Below are positions 1-9,274 of a stretch of 26,156 bases of DNA, piece by piece. Below the pieces are notes generated by a model. That model did no database searches. It was given only the letters and a program-made list of their open reading frames with translations, and had not been told where the DNA came from. Origin of the DNA: Bifidobacterium imperatoris (GTDB taxonomy: Bacteria > Actinomycetota > Actinomycetes > Actinomycetales > Bifidobacteriaceae); NCBI RefSeq assembly GCF_002860405.1, contig NZ_NMWV01000015.1, forward strand, positions 1-26,156, written 5' to 3'. The first letter of the stretch is position 1. Each line of letters begins with the position of its first letter. A program made the position numbers and the translations under genes.

Positions 1-401
1 GCCGCGTCGCGCGTCTTTTTGAGGTACCGGTCCATCGTGGCCGCGCCCATCCGCTCCAGCTCGCGGAACGCGAAACCGTCCCAGTCGGCGAGCTCGCCGT
101 GCGCGCGCAGCATGGGCATCCACAGGGGCAGCATCGCCTTGAGGTACTTCGCGCACGGCGCATCCATCATCAGCCACACCTGGACCAGCAGCTCGCGCGA
201 CTGCTCCGAATACCGCTTCGGCCGCTCCGCGGGCGACATCGACGGCCTGCCGCGCCCGGCTTCCGTGAGTCTGCGTCTCGCGGTGCTCCTGCCGATTCCC
301 AGCACGGAGCACATCTCATCGAGGATGCGTCCCTTGTCCTTCTTCGACGCCTTCATGTATTCATCCCTGAATCTCAGGGTGACCTGCCGCTTCGTCGCCA
401 T
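1..401 (-). CDS. IS transposase, N-terminal part (truncated by window edge)
   Basis: An open frame runs from ATG at 401 leftwards to the window edge, about 133 codons without a stop. It starts MATKRQVTLRFRDEYMKASK. A helix-turn-helix-like stretch with LGIGRSTARRRL lies near residues 37-48, followed by a basic GRGRP linker, as in DNA-binding N-termini of rve/DDE integrase-type transposases. The DDE core would lie beyond the edge. I prefer the start at 401 because AGGA lies 5 nt upstream; an in-frame ATG at 419 has no visible ribosome site. The family call rests on recognising this protein style from bifidobacterial and other actinobacterial transposases and is an inference; the IS location is supported by the adjoining terminal repeats. 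Confidence 0.7.
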   Translation of the reverse strand, partial: MATKRQVTLRFRDEYMKASKKDKGRILDEMCSVLGIGRSTARRRLTEAGRGRPSMSPAERPKRYSEQSRELLVQVWLMMDAPCAKYLKAMLPLWMPMLRAHGELADWDGFAFRELERMGAATMDRYLKKTRDA

Positions 402-506
402 GCTGATCCTGTCTTCCATAAGACAAGCCAAACAGGACCGATACCGTTCGCGCTCATTCCCGATGAGGCACCACCACACCCTACGCGCTCAAAAAACGTG
501 AGGCAC
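1..506 (-). mobile_element. Insertion sequence, left copy (partial, upstream-of-transposase end)
   Basis: This is the end of an IS lying 5' of its transposase, running off the left edge of the window. The outer tip, read inwards from 506, is GTGCCTCA, 7 nt, TGAGCGCGTA, 7 nt, GTGGTGCCTCA, 7 nt, TGAGCG. The end therefore carries two tandem subrepeats of GTGCCTCA-N7-TGAGCG. The same arrangement occurs in inverted orientation at 25870, so both belong to one IS type. Tandem terminal subrepeats recall the IS21 group, but I do not assign a family. The exact outer boundary is set by this comparison and could shift by a base or two. No target duplication can be tested because the far end of this copy is outside the window. 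Confidence 0.8.
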
Positions 507-523
507 GTCGCCGGTCAATTATA

Positions 524-553
524 TATGAGAATCGATTATAATCGATTCTCATA
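524..553. promoter_or_regulatory. Operator-like perfect palindrome 1 (TGAGAATC half-sites)
   Basis: Positions 524-553 form a perfect 30-bp palindrome. Its core is TGAGAATC, 10 nt, GATTCTCA at 526-551. The spacer contains TATAAT at 537-542, which could be a -10 box, so a bound protein would block the promoter; no good -35 box is visible. The half-sites match exactly those of the second palindrome. Confidence 0.7.
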
Positions 554-562
554 CGGTTCTTG

Positions 563-594
563 GTTTGAGAATCAGGTATATCTGATTCTCAAAC
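563..594. promoter_or_regulatory. Operator-like palindrome 2 (TGAGAATC half-sites)
   Basis: Arms of 13 bp (563-575 and 582-594) flank a 6-nt centre. The core TGAGAATC, 10 nt, GATTCTCA is at 566-591, with the same half-sites and spacer length as palindrome 1 and a centre-to-centre distance of 40 bp, close to four helical turns. It ends 7 nt before the GGGGAGG ribosome site of the ATPase gene, so it could also act as an RNA hairpin. Confidence 0.7.
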
Positions 595-615
595 GTGCTA
601 GGGGAGGAGCTTGCC

Positions 616-1824
616 ATGATTGAACGTCCGGGTTACATGGATCAGATTCGGCCGTTCATCGGCAAGAACATCATCAAAGTACTGGTAGGTACACGGCGTT
701 CCGGCAAATCAACATTGCTGCAGCTTATTCGCCAGCAATTGCTTGCCGAAGGTGTCGCCGAGCAGTCCATGCTGCACATCAACTTTGAATCAAGCCAGTA
801 TGCGAACATCGCCGATGCCGACGCGCTCACCCAGTATGTCAGCAAGCAGATGGCAAACGTGACCGGCAAGATTCGGATCTTCCTCGATGAAATCCAAGAA
901 GTCGATCATTGGGAAAAAGCCGTGCGCTCCTTCATGGTCGATTACGATGCTGATATTTACCTCACCGGTTCCAATGCGCGCATGCTTTCCAGTGATCTCG
1001 CCACCTATATCACCGGCCGGTATGTAGCCATCGACGTGTACCCGTTCTCATTCGCGGAATTCCTTGATGCCTACCGCCAAACCGTAGGCCCCATCGATGC
1101 GCGCACGGCGTTCCACAAGTATGTGAATCAGGGCGGTTTCCCATTCCAAACGGATTTGGCATTCAACGAAGCCGCTTCTCTGCGCTACCTCGATGACCTG
1201 TTCTCCACGATTTTGTTCAAGGACGTGGTACGCCACGCAGGCATCCGCGATAGTGATGCCTTGGAGCGAGTCGTCCGGTACGTTATCGGCGAGGAAGGGC
1301 ATCTGATTACTGCCGCCAATATTGCCGCTTACATGAAAAGCGAGCAGCGCAAAGTATCGCCTGAAACTATCGCCAACTATCTCAATGCCGCAAGCAAAGC
1401 GTTCCTCATCTACCGTGCGCCCCGCGAGGATTCCATCGGCAAGCGCACATTGAAACTCAACGAGAAATATTACGTGGTCGATCAGGGCTTGCGCCATGCC
1501 GTCGGCCTGAACAACGCCAATGCCATCGATCAGGTGCTGGAAGGCATTGTGTACATGGAGTTGAAGCGGCGTGGCTATGACGTGCACGTGGGCAAAGTGG
1601 GGGATAAGGAAATAGACTTCATCGCCAGACGTGGTGACACGGTTTTCTACTATCAGGTCACGTACTTGCTTGGTTCGCAGCAAACAGTGGACCGTGAGTT
1701 CGGCGTATTCGATGCCGTGCAAGACAACTGGCCGAAGTACGTGCTGAGTATGGATGAATTCCCGCAAACGCACAACGGCATACGCGGCATGAACCTTATC
1801 GATTGGCTGCTTGCCAAAGAGTAA
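616..1824 (+). CDS. AAA+ ATPase of the AAA_14/DUF4143 type
   Basis: This 402-residue protein has the family's usual length and order. The Walker A motif GTRRSGKS is at about residues 25-32 and the Walker B motif IFLDEIQ at about 88-94 (Asp91). TGSNARMLSS at about 117 is the typical sensor region. A central winged-helix-like part (about 215-265) is followed by a C-terminal DUF4143 region with a PD-(D/E)XK-like pattern: Glu315 in YMEL, Asp334 in EIDFIA, and Gln347 in YYQVTY. ATG at 616 is chosen over the in-frame GTG at 595 because GGGGAGG sits about 9 nt upstream. Family members are common in bacteria and archaea and have no firmly known role; defence or DNA-related roles are guesses. It stands alone next to an IS, with two palindromes in front, and may be autoregulated through its wing-helix part (inference). 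Confidence 0.9.
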   Translation: MIERPGYMDQIRPFIGKNIIKVLVGTRRSGKSTLLQLIRQQLLAEGVAEQSMLHINFESSQYANIADADALTQYVSKQMANVTGKIRIFLDEIQEVDHWEKAVRSFMVDYDADIYLTGSNARMLSSDLATYITGRYVAIDVYPFSFAEFLDAYRQTVGPIDARTAFHKYVNQGGFPFQTDLAFNEAASLRYLDDLFSTILFKDVVRHAGIRDSDALERVVRYVIGEEGHLITAANIAAYMKSEQRKVSPETIANYLNAASKAFLIYRAPREDSIGKRTLKLNEKYYVVDQGLRHAVGLNNANAIDQVLEGIVYMELKRRGYDVHVGKVGDKEIDFIARRGDTVFYYQVTYLLGSQQTVDREFGVFDAVQDNWPKYVLSMDEFPQTHNGIRGMNLIDWLLAKE

Positions 1825-1846
1825 ACCGTGATTACCGTTATGTGCG

Positions 1847-2842
1847 CTATTCGCTCAAATATGCCTGCGCATCAAGGGCGGCACGGCAGCCCATGCCGGC
1901 GGCGCTGATGGCCTGGCGATAGACGCGATCCACGCAGTCGCCTGCAGCGAAGATTCCCGGGGTGCTGGTGCGCGTGCTGGCACCATCCACGAGAATATAC
2001 CCATCCTCATCACGATCGGCCACAGAAGCGGCGAAATCAGTGGCAGGTGTGTGGCCGATAGCAACGAACACGGCAGCGGTTTCCAGCTCACTGGTCTCGC
2101 CGGTAACCGTATTCTTCAGCGAAACACTGCTCACATTCACCTGTGGCTTGGGTTTAAGACCAATGCCGGGCAGTGAAGCAGGAATAGCAGCCGGTGCAGT
2201 TTCCGTGCCATGAATTTCAGTGACCACAGTATTGGTGAGCAAATTGAGCTTCGGATTTTCCTTGGCTCGATCCACCATGATTTGCGAAGCGCGGAACTCA
2301 TCGCGGCGATGAATCAACGTTACAGAAGAGCCGAAGCGGGTCAGGAACAGTGCCTCCTCGAACGCGGAATCACCACCGCCGACCACCACAATCGGCTTGT
2401 TGCGGAAGAAGAAACCATCGCAAGTGGCACAGTAGGAAACACCGTGTCCGGAAAGCTCCACTTCACCGGGAACACCCAGCTTACGGAACTTGGAACCGGT
2501 GGCGATAATCACCGCACGAGTTTCCAACACCTCGTCATCGGACAATTCCAAACGATACAGCGGCGCATCATCCGTGCCCACGGAAGCAATAGCAGTCACA
2601 TCGTCGGCAATGAATTCAGTGCCGAAACGCTTGGCCTGCTCGCGCATGTTGTCCATCAAATCGGGGCCGAGAATACCTTCCGGGAAGCCGGGGAAATTCT
2701 CCACCTCAGTGGTGTTCACCAGCTGGCCGCCCGGAGCCAAAGCGCCGGTGATCATCAGCGGATTCAATCCCGCACGGCCCAGGTAAATAGCCGCAGTGTA
2801 GCCGGCCGGACCAGAGCCGATAATAACAACGTTGTGTGCCAT
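1847..2842 (-). CDS. trxB: Thioredoxin-disulfide reductase
   Basis: This 331-residue flavoenzyme transfers electrons from NADPH through FAD to thioredoxin in the cytoplasm. The FAD motif GSGPAG is at residues 9-14, the redox-active CATC at Cys138/Cys141, the NADPH-binding VVGGGDSAFEEA follows, and the second FAD motif GIFAAGDC is near the C-terminus. The frame is open further upstream (to 2959), but MAHNVVIIG at 2842 is the family's natural start and has GGGGAGAG just upstream. It follows the MurJ gene on the same strand after 142 bp containing a hairpin, so it is probably transcribed separately. A possible -10 TATGAT lies in that gap without a clear -35. In M. tuberculosis trxB2 is also close to mviN, but with sigM and its anti-sigma gene between; these are absent here, and no thioredoxin gene adjoins it. 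Confidence 0.96.
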   Translation of the reverse strand: MAHNVVIIGSGPAGYTAAIYLGRAGLNPLMITGALAPGGQLVNTTEVENFPGFPEGILGPDLMDNMREQAKRFGTEFIADDVTAIASVGTDDAPLYRLELSDDEVLETRAVIIATGSKFRKLGVPGEVELSGHGVSYCATCDGFFFRNKPIVVVGGGDSAFEEALFLTRFGSSVTLIHRRDEFRASQIMVDRAKENPKLNLLTNTVVTEIHGTETAPAAIPASLPGIGLKPKPQVNVSSVSLKNTVTGETSELETAAVFVAIGHTPATDFAASVADRDEDGYILVDGASTRTSTPGIFAAGDCVDRVYRQAISAAGMGCRAALDAQAYLSE

Positions 2843-2932
2843 AGTCTCTCCCCACATAAAAGTCTTCGGTATTCCTAGGTTCACCATCATACGGGTGAGA
2901 TAGTCAGCTTTTCCGCAATTTCGGCTCAAAGC

Positions 2933-2963
2933 CACAATGCCCTCCACGAGGGAGGGCATTGTG
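2933..2963 (-). terminator. Hairpin between murJ and trxB, probable terminator
   Basis: Arms CACAATGCCCTCC (2933-2945) and its exact complement (2951-2963) form a 13-bp stem with a 5-nt loop, 22 nt past the murJ stop. The stem is GC-rich in the middle but is not followed by a strong T-run on the minus strand (GGCTTTGAG), so termination may be partial. Confidence 0.6.
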
Positions 2964-2984
2964 TGCGTGCAATGGGAGCGCGGG

Positions 2985-5900
2985 TTAGAAGACTTCTACC
3001 TTCTGAATGTAGAGCTGGTTCTGAGGCAGGCTATCCATCGGCACCCACAGCATCAGATCCTGAGTGGTGACCGACTTGCTGAACTTCACTTCAGTGGTAC
3101 CACCTTCAGCGAAGGTGAAGGAAGCCATCTCCTCGCCCTCAGACGGATTGCCGGTTGTGTTGGCACGAATGTATCCCTTACCACCCGAGCTACGGATGGA
3201 GATGATCATGCGAGACACATCATGTGGCTGATCAAGATGCAGCGTGTAGCCATAACCAGACTGTCCACCAGGGTTGGAAACGAAGTTGGCGCTGGAAATG
3301 GTGTATGCCGTAGTGTTCACCACGTGCGGCTGTGGTACGGACTTGACCGACCTATCTTCCACAACCTTCTTCACAGTGGACTTCTTCTGAGCCTTAGCGC
3401 TGCTCGAAGAAGAGGAAGAGCTGGACTTCTCTGAATCCTGCGTACCGGAATTGGAAGAGTCAGAAGAAGAGTTCGAATTCGAGGACTGCGAGGAATCCGT
3501 GGAGTTGGGATCGTCAGCAGAACTGGAATCAGAAGACTTCTGATCGCCGAACGGAACCTCGTTCATGTTCACATCCGGCCAATCGCCGGTGGAAGACTTA
3601 GTGGTATCCGTGGCATCGGCCGGGTCCACACCGCTCTTCTGGAATGCGCTCCATGCCCAGAATCCAGCGGCAACCACAACAACAAGTGCCACAATCAGAG
3701 CCACTACCTTGGTGGTAAAGCTACCGAACAGGTTCTCGTTAGGCAGATGATCGTCTTCGCCAGTCTTTTTCACAGGCGGATTCTTAGGATCATAGCTCGG
3801 CGGAATGGCCGCAACCTCAGCAATACGAGCCTGCTCTTCTTCCAACGCGCGCAATGACTCTTCACCCGGCTGAATCTCACGGCCGCCAGCGTCATAGACC
3901 GGAATACGGCTCGTAGTCTCGCCATATCCATCCGTAGAAATCGGAACGGTCGGGTGAGAGTTGCCAGCAAAGGCACCGGCAGCAGGAGCGTTGAAATCAT
4001 TGAACCAATCGGCCGTATCATCGCCGGAAAGATTCTCAGCATTCCAAGCATCAGAGAACTTGAAATCGAACAGGTGACGGCCAGGCTCCTCCACTGCCGC
4101 ACCATTCGGACCTGGAACGGCTGCGACAGGGCCGGCCTGAGTAATCGCCAGATCGGGCAGCTGCTTGCTGGTAATCAGCGAAGCAGGAATTTCACCAAGT
4201 TCCGCAGCAGTATCAGCCTTATTCAGCAGCATACGAATAATGGAGGGATCGCCAGCAACATTCGGCAAAGCAATCTCAGTATCGCCGAGCTCCTGCAGCG
4301 GCTTCCAATCGCCCAGCAGTGCATCCAATTCAGCCAAGGAAGCCATTGGCAGCGTAAGCTCATTGCCGCTGAACAGCTCCAAGCCACGCTTGCAGATAAC
4401 CTGGAACTCACCAGGGGTATCCTGCGGCAAAGCAGCCAAAGTAAAGGCAGGCTGCTGAGGATTACGCTTCCTGGTCAGCAAGGCATACAGCAGTGCCGCC
4501 AGCTGGCGAACGGCATGGCGTTCTGCGCCATCTTCCTCCAGTGATGCGCCGGAAGTATCGGCCAGCAGTGGAGCGAAAGGTGCGCCCGTGATTTCAATGC
4601 CGGCGCTGGAAATACGAACCGTATCCGTGGTGAGCACGATGCTTGCGGTAGCGTCTCCGTGCAGCATCGGGCGAATGGCTTCAGACAATTCGCCGATGAT
4701 CGAGCGCATCGCATTAAAACTCAGCGGGCTGCTGGAATGCAAGCTGATGTATTCAGTCAGCGATTTGCCGCTATCCACCGGCGTGATAACCAGCATGGAA
4801 TCACCCTGACGGCGGTACTTCTGCACCGGCACAAAATGCTCAGGGCGGGTAGCCGTAATCGTGCCCGCGATTTCGTTAATGGTATTGAGCTGGCGGCGGT
4901 CAGTGACCAAATACAGCTGGCAGTCCTTGGCCAGAATACGGTCATTCGCCTTCCAAGCTTCAATGCCGGGTTCCTCACGCAGTGCTGACACCAGTGTGTA
5001 TCGGTTAAGAATGGTATCGCCCAATTGCGGTTTCATATGCGTGTCCGGCTCCATACGATTGTTACTAATACTGCTTGGGATTGTCTTTGACATTCTATCC
5101 GTGGGGCTAGCCTGAGAGAAGTCCTCCTCAGGGGTGATTTCTTGGCCTGTTTCACTAGGTGAAATTCCCTGAGCGTTATCAGGAGTGTCGCTTGGCTGAT
5201 CATCAGCAGTAGCCTCAGACGCAACCATGTTGCGCCCCAACCCCAATCGCGCCAGCACAGGGCCTGCAATAGCCTTCAATTCCTGCGTGCGCAGCAGCCA
5301 CAGTACAGCCACATACACCACAGCCAGAACGATGGTGAGCACTACGCAGATGCCCACAGCGGAAAGCCAGCCCATATGACCGCCGCCAGGATTGGCTGCC
5401 GGACCATTGGGATCAGGCCTATGGAAGATGCCGCCATCCATATGCTTGGCCGGCTGAATATCAGCCTTGAACAAATCCACTATCGGATTCTTGAGCAAGC
5501 GAACTGCAACGCCAGCCACCACTGCGGCAGCCAGCGCCTTGCCATAGGCCACGCCTACCACCTTCAGACCAAGGTGCCCATTGAATTTCTTACGCAGCAT
5601 CATCAACGTAGGCGGCAAGGCAATAATCGAACCAATCGGTGCGGAACAGGCGATGCCCACCACCCAATACTGCGGCGGCAGCAGTACCATACTGGCCACC
5701 ATCAGTGCGATGACGCACGCATAGTCGATGAGATTGCACAGGAACGGATGCCAACCATCCTCAAACGCGTAGAACGTGCGTTGAATCAGCAGGAATCCAG
5801 AAACCAGCGGAATGCCAAAGCTCAACGGAATCAGCGCATATGAGATCAGCATCGTTTCGTTCATCGATACAGACGGCAGCAACGCGCGAATAATCGGCTC

Positions 5901-6956
5901 TGGGAACACAATCATTGCCGCAGCGAAGAACATGATGACCAAGCCCACATTGTTCAATGCACTGCTCAGATCATTGCGCGCCTCATCCAAATTATGTTCG
6001 GCAATGGAGCGCGAAATCTTCGGGAACATGGCTGTGGATACAGACACCGCAATCAGCGAATACGGCAGGATAAACAGCGTGTAAGCGTTCTGATAAGTGG
6101 CGTTACCGGCAATATCGAACAGGCTGGCACCCACCATCTCATGTGCGCGAAGCGGTGCCAGTGTGGCGATACGGGTTTGAATGATGCCGGAAATTTCGGT
6201 GATAACCACCACACCCAGTGACCCTAGGGCCACTGGGCCCATCGCCTTCAAACCGAAGCCGGTCAAACCGAACTGCGGGCGGTATTTGAAGCCGAGTCGC
6301 ATCAGAGGAATGAAAAGAATCAACGCCTGGAAGGCCACGCCCAGCGTCCAAGTGCCTGCGGTAAGCGCAATCTTGCCGCCTGTCCAGAAATCGAGCGGCT
6401 GCTCATTGGCTTTGCCGAACAGCAGAATGAACGCGGTGAAGCCAGCGCAGCTGATGACATTCGCACCGGTGGAACTCCACGCATAGGCGGTGAAATGGTC
6501 TTTAGCGGCCAAGATCTGGCCCAGTACGGTGTAAAGGCCATAGAAGAAGATCTGCGGCATGCACCATAGCGTGAACGCCGTGGTGAGCGCAATCATCTGA
6601 GAATCATTGCCGCCAACGTATAGACGCGTCAGCAGGGGAGACGCGGCACCCATCAGAACCGTAACCGCCAGCAGGATGACGATAGCCAACGTAATCAGGC
6701 GATTCAGACGTTCCTGGGCGTCTTTTTCCTTAAGCGTGCGCACAATCTGCGGCACCAGCACGGCATTGAAAATACCGCCGGTCACCAGCGTGAAAATGGC
6801 CTGCGGAATCATTGAGCCGGCCTGATAGGCGTTAGCGGCGAGACCGGTGGTGCCCATAGCCGCAGCCAATAGAATCGTACGAATTTGACCGGTCACACGG
6901 GAAGCCGCAGTGCCGGAAGCCATGATGAGTGAATTACGGCCTACGGTAGAACTCAT
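2985..6956 (-). CDS. murJ: MurJ/MviN lipid II flippase fused to a pseudokinase and an extracytoplasmic domain
   Basis: This 1323-residue membrane protein is much longer than a bare MurJ (about 500-550). Residues 1 to about 550 are the polytopic MviN/MurJ core, starting MSSTVGRNSLIMASGTAAS, which flips lipid II for peptidoglycan synthesis. A linker is followed by a protein-kinase-like domain at about 645-900. It lacks a glycine loop, has HGD where HRD is expected, and no DFG, so it looks inactive. A transmembrane helix at about 1077-1105 (VVALIVALVVVVAAGFWAW) leads to a Ser/Asp-rich stretch and a C-terminal beta-rich domain (about 1205-1323) outside the cell. This matches M. tuberculosis MviN (Rv3910), where PknB phosphorylates the pseudokinase and recruits FhaA (established there, inferred here). 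Its ATG overlaps the DUF6049 stop as ATGA, so the two are translationally coupled. Confidence 0.95.
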   Translation of the reverse strand: MSSTVGRNSLIMASGTAASRVTGQIRTILLAAAMGTTGLAANAYQAGSMIPQAIFTLVTGGIFNAVLVPQIVRTLKEKDAQERLNRLITLAIVILLAVTVLMGAASPLLTRLYVGGNDSQMIALTTAFTLWCMPQIFFYGLYTVLGQILAAKDHFTAYAWSSTGANVISCAGFTAFILLFGKANEQPLDFWTGGKIALTAGTWTLGVAFQALILFIPLMRLGFKYRPQFGLTGFGLKAMGPVALGSLGVVVITEISGIIQTRIATLAPLRAHEMVGASLFDIAGNATYQNAYTLFILPYSLIAVSVSTAMFPKISRSIAEHNLDEARNDLSSALNNVGLVIMFFAAAMIVFPEPIIRALLPSVSMNETMLISYALIPLSFGIPLVSGFLLIQRTFYAFEDGWHPFLCNLIDYACVIALMVASMVLLPPQYWVVGIACSAPIGSIIALPPTLMMLRKKFNGHLGLKVVGVAYGKALAAAVVAGVAVRLLKNPIVDLFKADIQPAKHMDGGIFHRPDPNGPAANPGGGHMGWLSAVGICVVLTIVLAVVYVAVLWLLRTQELKAIAGPVLARLGLGRNMVASEATADDQPSDTPDNAQGISPSETGQEITPEEDFSQASPTDRMSKTIPSSISNNRMEPDTHMKPQLGDTILNRYTLVSALREEPGIEAWKANDRILAKDCQLYLVTDRRQLNTINEIAGTITATRPEHFVPVQKYRRQGDSMLVITPVDSGKSLTEYISLHSSSPLSFNAMRSIIGELSEAIRPMLHGDATASIVLTTDTVRISSAGIEITGAPFAPLLADTSGASLEEDGAERHAVRQLAALLYALLTRKRNPQQPAFTLAALPQDTPGEFQVICKRGLELFSGNELTLPMASLAELDALLGDWKPLQELGDTEIALPNVAGDPSIIRMLLNKADTAAELGEIPASLITSKQLPDLAITQAGPVAAVPGPNGAAVEEPGRHLFDFKFSDAWNAENLSGDDTADWFNDFNAPAAGAFAGNSHPTVPISTDGYGETTSRIPVYDAGGREIQPGEESLRALEEEQARIAEVAAIPPSYDPKNPPVKKTGEDDHLPNENLFGSFTTKVVALIVALVVVVAAGFWAWSAFQKSGVDPADATDTTKSSTGDWPDVNMNEVPFGDQKSSDSSSADDPNSTDSSQSSNSNSSSDSSNSGTQDSEKSSSSSSSSSAKAQKKSTVKKVVEDRSVKSVPQPHVVNTTAYTISSANFVSNPGGQSGYGYTLHLDQPHDVSRMIISIRSSGGKGYIRANTTGNPSEGEEMASFTFAEGGTTEVKFSKSVTTQDLMLWVPMDSLPQNQLYIQKVEVF

Positions 6957-9274
6957 TCGTCGGGATCCTTCTTACGGTTGAACTGGCGCCACAATCCCAC
7001 CACGCCCAGCAGCACGGCGAAACCGATAATGACGAAGCCGCTGGCGTCGCTGATACGCAGCACGCTGGTTATCGCAGTGTCCTGCGTGTTGCCGAACGCG
7101 TTGCCGTGGCGGTCGGCCAGCGAGATATGCGCGGTAGTGGAGCCGGAAGTCGAGACACGAATGGTGAATGCCACTTGGGCTTCACTGTGAGCGGGAATCA
7201 CAATGGTGTTGGATCGTGACGTGACGATCTGCATGGAATCAGTAATTGAATTGACCTGCACATTAACTGCATACGGCAGATTATTGCTCACGGTTACCGG
7301 CATTTTGGCTGATTCACTGAATACGGAAATTGATTCGGAAGGCGTGATGCTCACGCTGTTCAGCAGCGTATTCGCCATGTTCTGTGCGGCATCCGCCATA
7401 CGCTGATGGCTTTCGGTTGGCTCGGAGCCGGTGAGGGCGCGCAGGGCCATGCTGTCATGGAGGGCAAGCAGGTCGCTGATCCACTGCTTGGGATTATTGC
7501 TATGGCTTGCGGTGGAATCCGCGTCACGACGGGCCAGAGCCTGAGTGTCCAACGTATCGATATCGCTGGAATTCACACTGTTCTTAAGAATCGAACTGGC
7601 CAAGCGCGTCATGTTCTGCCTGCTGCCGGCAAGCTGGTTCAGAATCGACTGCGTTGCCGAGGTATCAGGTGCGTCCGCATTCTGATTGACCGAATCATTC
7701 ACCTGATATGGATCCATGCTGGCCATCGTGTTCAAATCGGTGAGATTGAGCCAAGATGCCTGTTCGAGCGCGCTCATCACCTGATTGATCCAATCTGCCG
7801 AACTCGAACGGGTGAACGTCATCAACAGGTTGCGCGTGGTATACGGCTGTTCCATTTGGTAGAAGGCACTTTGGGCGAGCAGACGGGCTAGGCGACCGGC
7901 ATCACTGGTTTCAGCAGTGGCTTCCTTGCTGGTGGCATGACCATGCGCCAACGTGCCTAATTCAGACTGCTCCTTGAGCACGGTCACATCGCCGGCTGAC
8001 GTGTTGACCGTATACGTGCCAGTGTGCACGGTATCAGTCTGTTCGGCATCAAACGAGGAACCGGCAATAACCGTGGTATAGCCTTGCGCACGAGCTTTGG
8101 TGAGCGCATCCAACGTCCAATCGGCCGAACCCTGCCAAGCATAGGCATTCGGCGTATCCGTGGTTTTAGTGGCCACTGCATACAGCGTCTGTGTACTCTT
8201 CGCGGTCCACTGAGCATCCGAAACACCGGCACTGGTATACGCCGAAGCATTATTGACTGCAGCATATGCGGTGATATCAAAATCCGCTGGCTGCATCACA
8301 CCGGCCACAGTCGGCTTGCTACCCGATTCCTGCAAATACAGCGGATCGGCCACGACCTGCAGCTTAGGATGCTTGGCCACAGCCTGTTCCACTGCCTTGG
8401 TCTGCGCAATGCTCTGCGTGCTCAGCAGCAACGGTTCGGTGCTGTTCGTGTTGCCGGAAGAATCCGCATCATCGGAAGCATCATCATTATCAGTGTCGTT
8501 GTCGGATGAGGAACCGTTACTGTTGGCGGTTTCCTTCGACTGACTACCGGATGCCTGCGCAGCCGACGAGGACGATGACGTATCATTTTCCTCAATTAGA
8601 TCGGTGATTGCCGTCTCATTGGTTTGCCAGTCGCTAGACGTTAACGGCATGGCCACAGTAAGACCCATAGCCGGCGTTTGCGCGGTATTAAGCCCGTCTG
8701 CAGAGCGGGTCAGGAAGCTGTGCAATTCCTCATGCGTATCGCCTGCCGCATAGTACAGGTTGAGCGGCTTGGGTCCCCAGCTGCGCATCGATGCCAGCGT
8801 CTGCTGGTCTGCCGTCACATCAATGGCCACGGTTGCCGTACTGCCTGCGGTAATTGCCGGCACATTTACGGTTGCGAGATTGTTTGGCGTGGGAATATTG
8901 GTACCGTTCTCCGCCCATGCCTGCATGTCGGAGCGCGACGCAAAGGTGAACAACGCATTGGTGTTGACGGTAAGCGAGCCGGCAGGCAGGTCAGCGTCGC
9001 TGCGATTGGCCACCACAATCTGCATGTGGAAACCAGAGGAAGCGGTGACGATAGGCGTGCTCTGCGCGATGGTCAACGTTTCCGTTGGCTGGTTTTGCGC
9101 GGATGAGGCTTCGGATGTTGTCTGACTATCCGTTGCGCCATTCGTTGTGGTTGTTGTGGTATCCGCCCATGCGGTCGGTGCAAACAGCATCGCTCCAGCC
9201 ACCAAAGCTGCAGCGACGGCATGTGCAAAACGCCCGCCATGATGCGGGCGGTGTTGGATTGCGGGTAGGGTCAC
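6953..9274 (-). CDS. DUF6049 family secreted/membrane protein (Rv3909-like)
   Basis: This envelope protein of about 773 residues has no known activity. An N-terminal signal peptide (hydrophobic segment AVAAALVAGAMLFA, likely cut after AWA near residue 38) is followed by a Thr-rich linker, a large extracytoplasmic part with a Ser/Asp/Asn-rich insertion at about 240-290, and one C-terminal transmembrane helix (GFVIIGFAVLLGVVGLW) ending in a basic tail. The placement between the Nudix gene and murJ is the same as Rv3909 in mycobacteria, which supports the family call and suggests a role with MurJ (inference). I place the start at GTG 9274, which overlaps the Nudix stop as GTGA and puts the signal peptide at the N-terminus. 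An ATG at 9313 in the same frame would add 13 charged residues and a longer overlap. Confidence 0.88.
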   Translation of the reverse strand: MTLPAIQHRPHHGGRFAHAVAAALVAGAMLFAPTAWADTTTTTTNGATDSQTTSEASSAQNQPTETLTIAQSTPIVTASSGFHMQIVVANRSDADLPAGSLTVNTNALFTFASRSDMQAWAENGTNIPTPNNLATVNVPAITAGSTATVAIDVTADQQTLASMRSWGPKPLNLYYAAGDTHEELHSFLTRSADGLNTAQTPAMGLTVAMPLTSSDWQTNETAITDLIEENDTSSSSSAAQASGSQSKETANSNGSSSDNDTDNDDASDDADSSGNTNSTEPLLLSTQSIAQTKAVEQAVAKHPKLQVVADPLYLQESGSKPTVAGVMQPADFDITAYAAVNNASAYTSAGVSDAQWTAKSTQTLYAVATKTTDTPNAYAWQGSADWTLDALTKARAQGYTTVIAGSSFDAEQTDTVHTGTYTVNTSAGDVTVLKEQSELGTLAHGHATSKEATAETSDAGRLARLLAQSAFYQMEQPYTTRNLLMTFTRSSSADWINQVMSALEQASWLNLTDLNTMASMDPYQVNDSVNQNADAPDTSATQSILNQLAGSRQNMTRLASSILKNSVNSSDIDTLDTQALARRDADSTASHSNNPKQWISDLLALHDSMALRALTGSEPTESHQRMADAAQNMANTLLNSVSITPSESISVFSESAKMPVTVSNNLPYAVNVQVNSITDSMQIVTSRSNTIVIPAHSEAQVAFTIRVSTSGSTTAHISLADRHGNAFGNTQDTAITSVLRISDASGFVIIGFAVLLGVVGLWRQFNRKKDPDE

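Noticed and set aside
524..594. CRISPR-like repeats
   Set aside because: Only two palindromes with identical half-sites at operator spacing; no repeat-spacer array and no cas genes.
19..623. Plus-strand open frames over the left IS
   Set aside because: They are shadows of the minus-strand transposase, Arg/Ser-rich and without recognisable domains.
1048..1773. 241-codon open frame antisense to the AAA ATPase
   Set aside because: The plus-strand frame has clear Walker motifs and a ribosome site; the antisense frame has neither.
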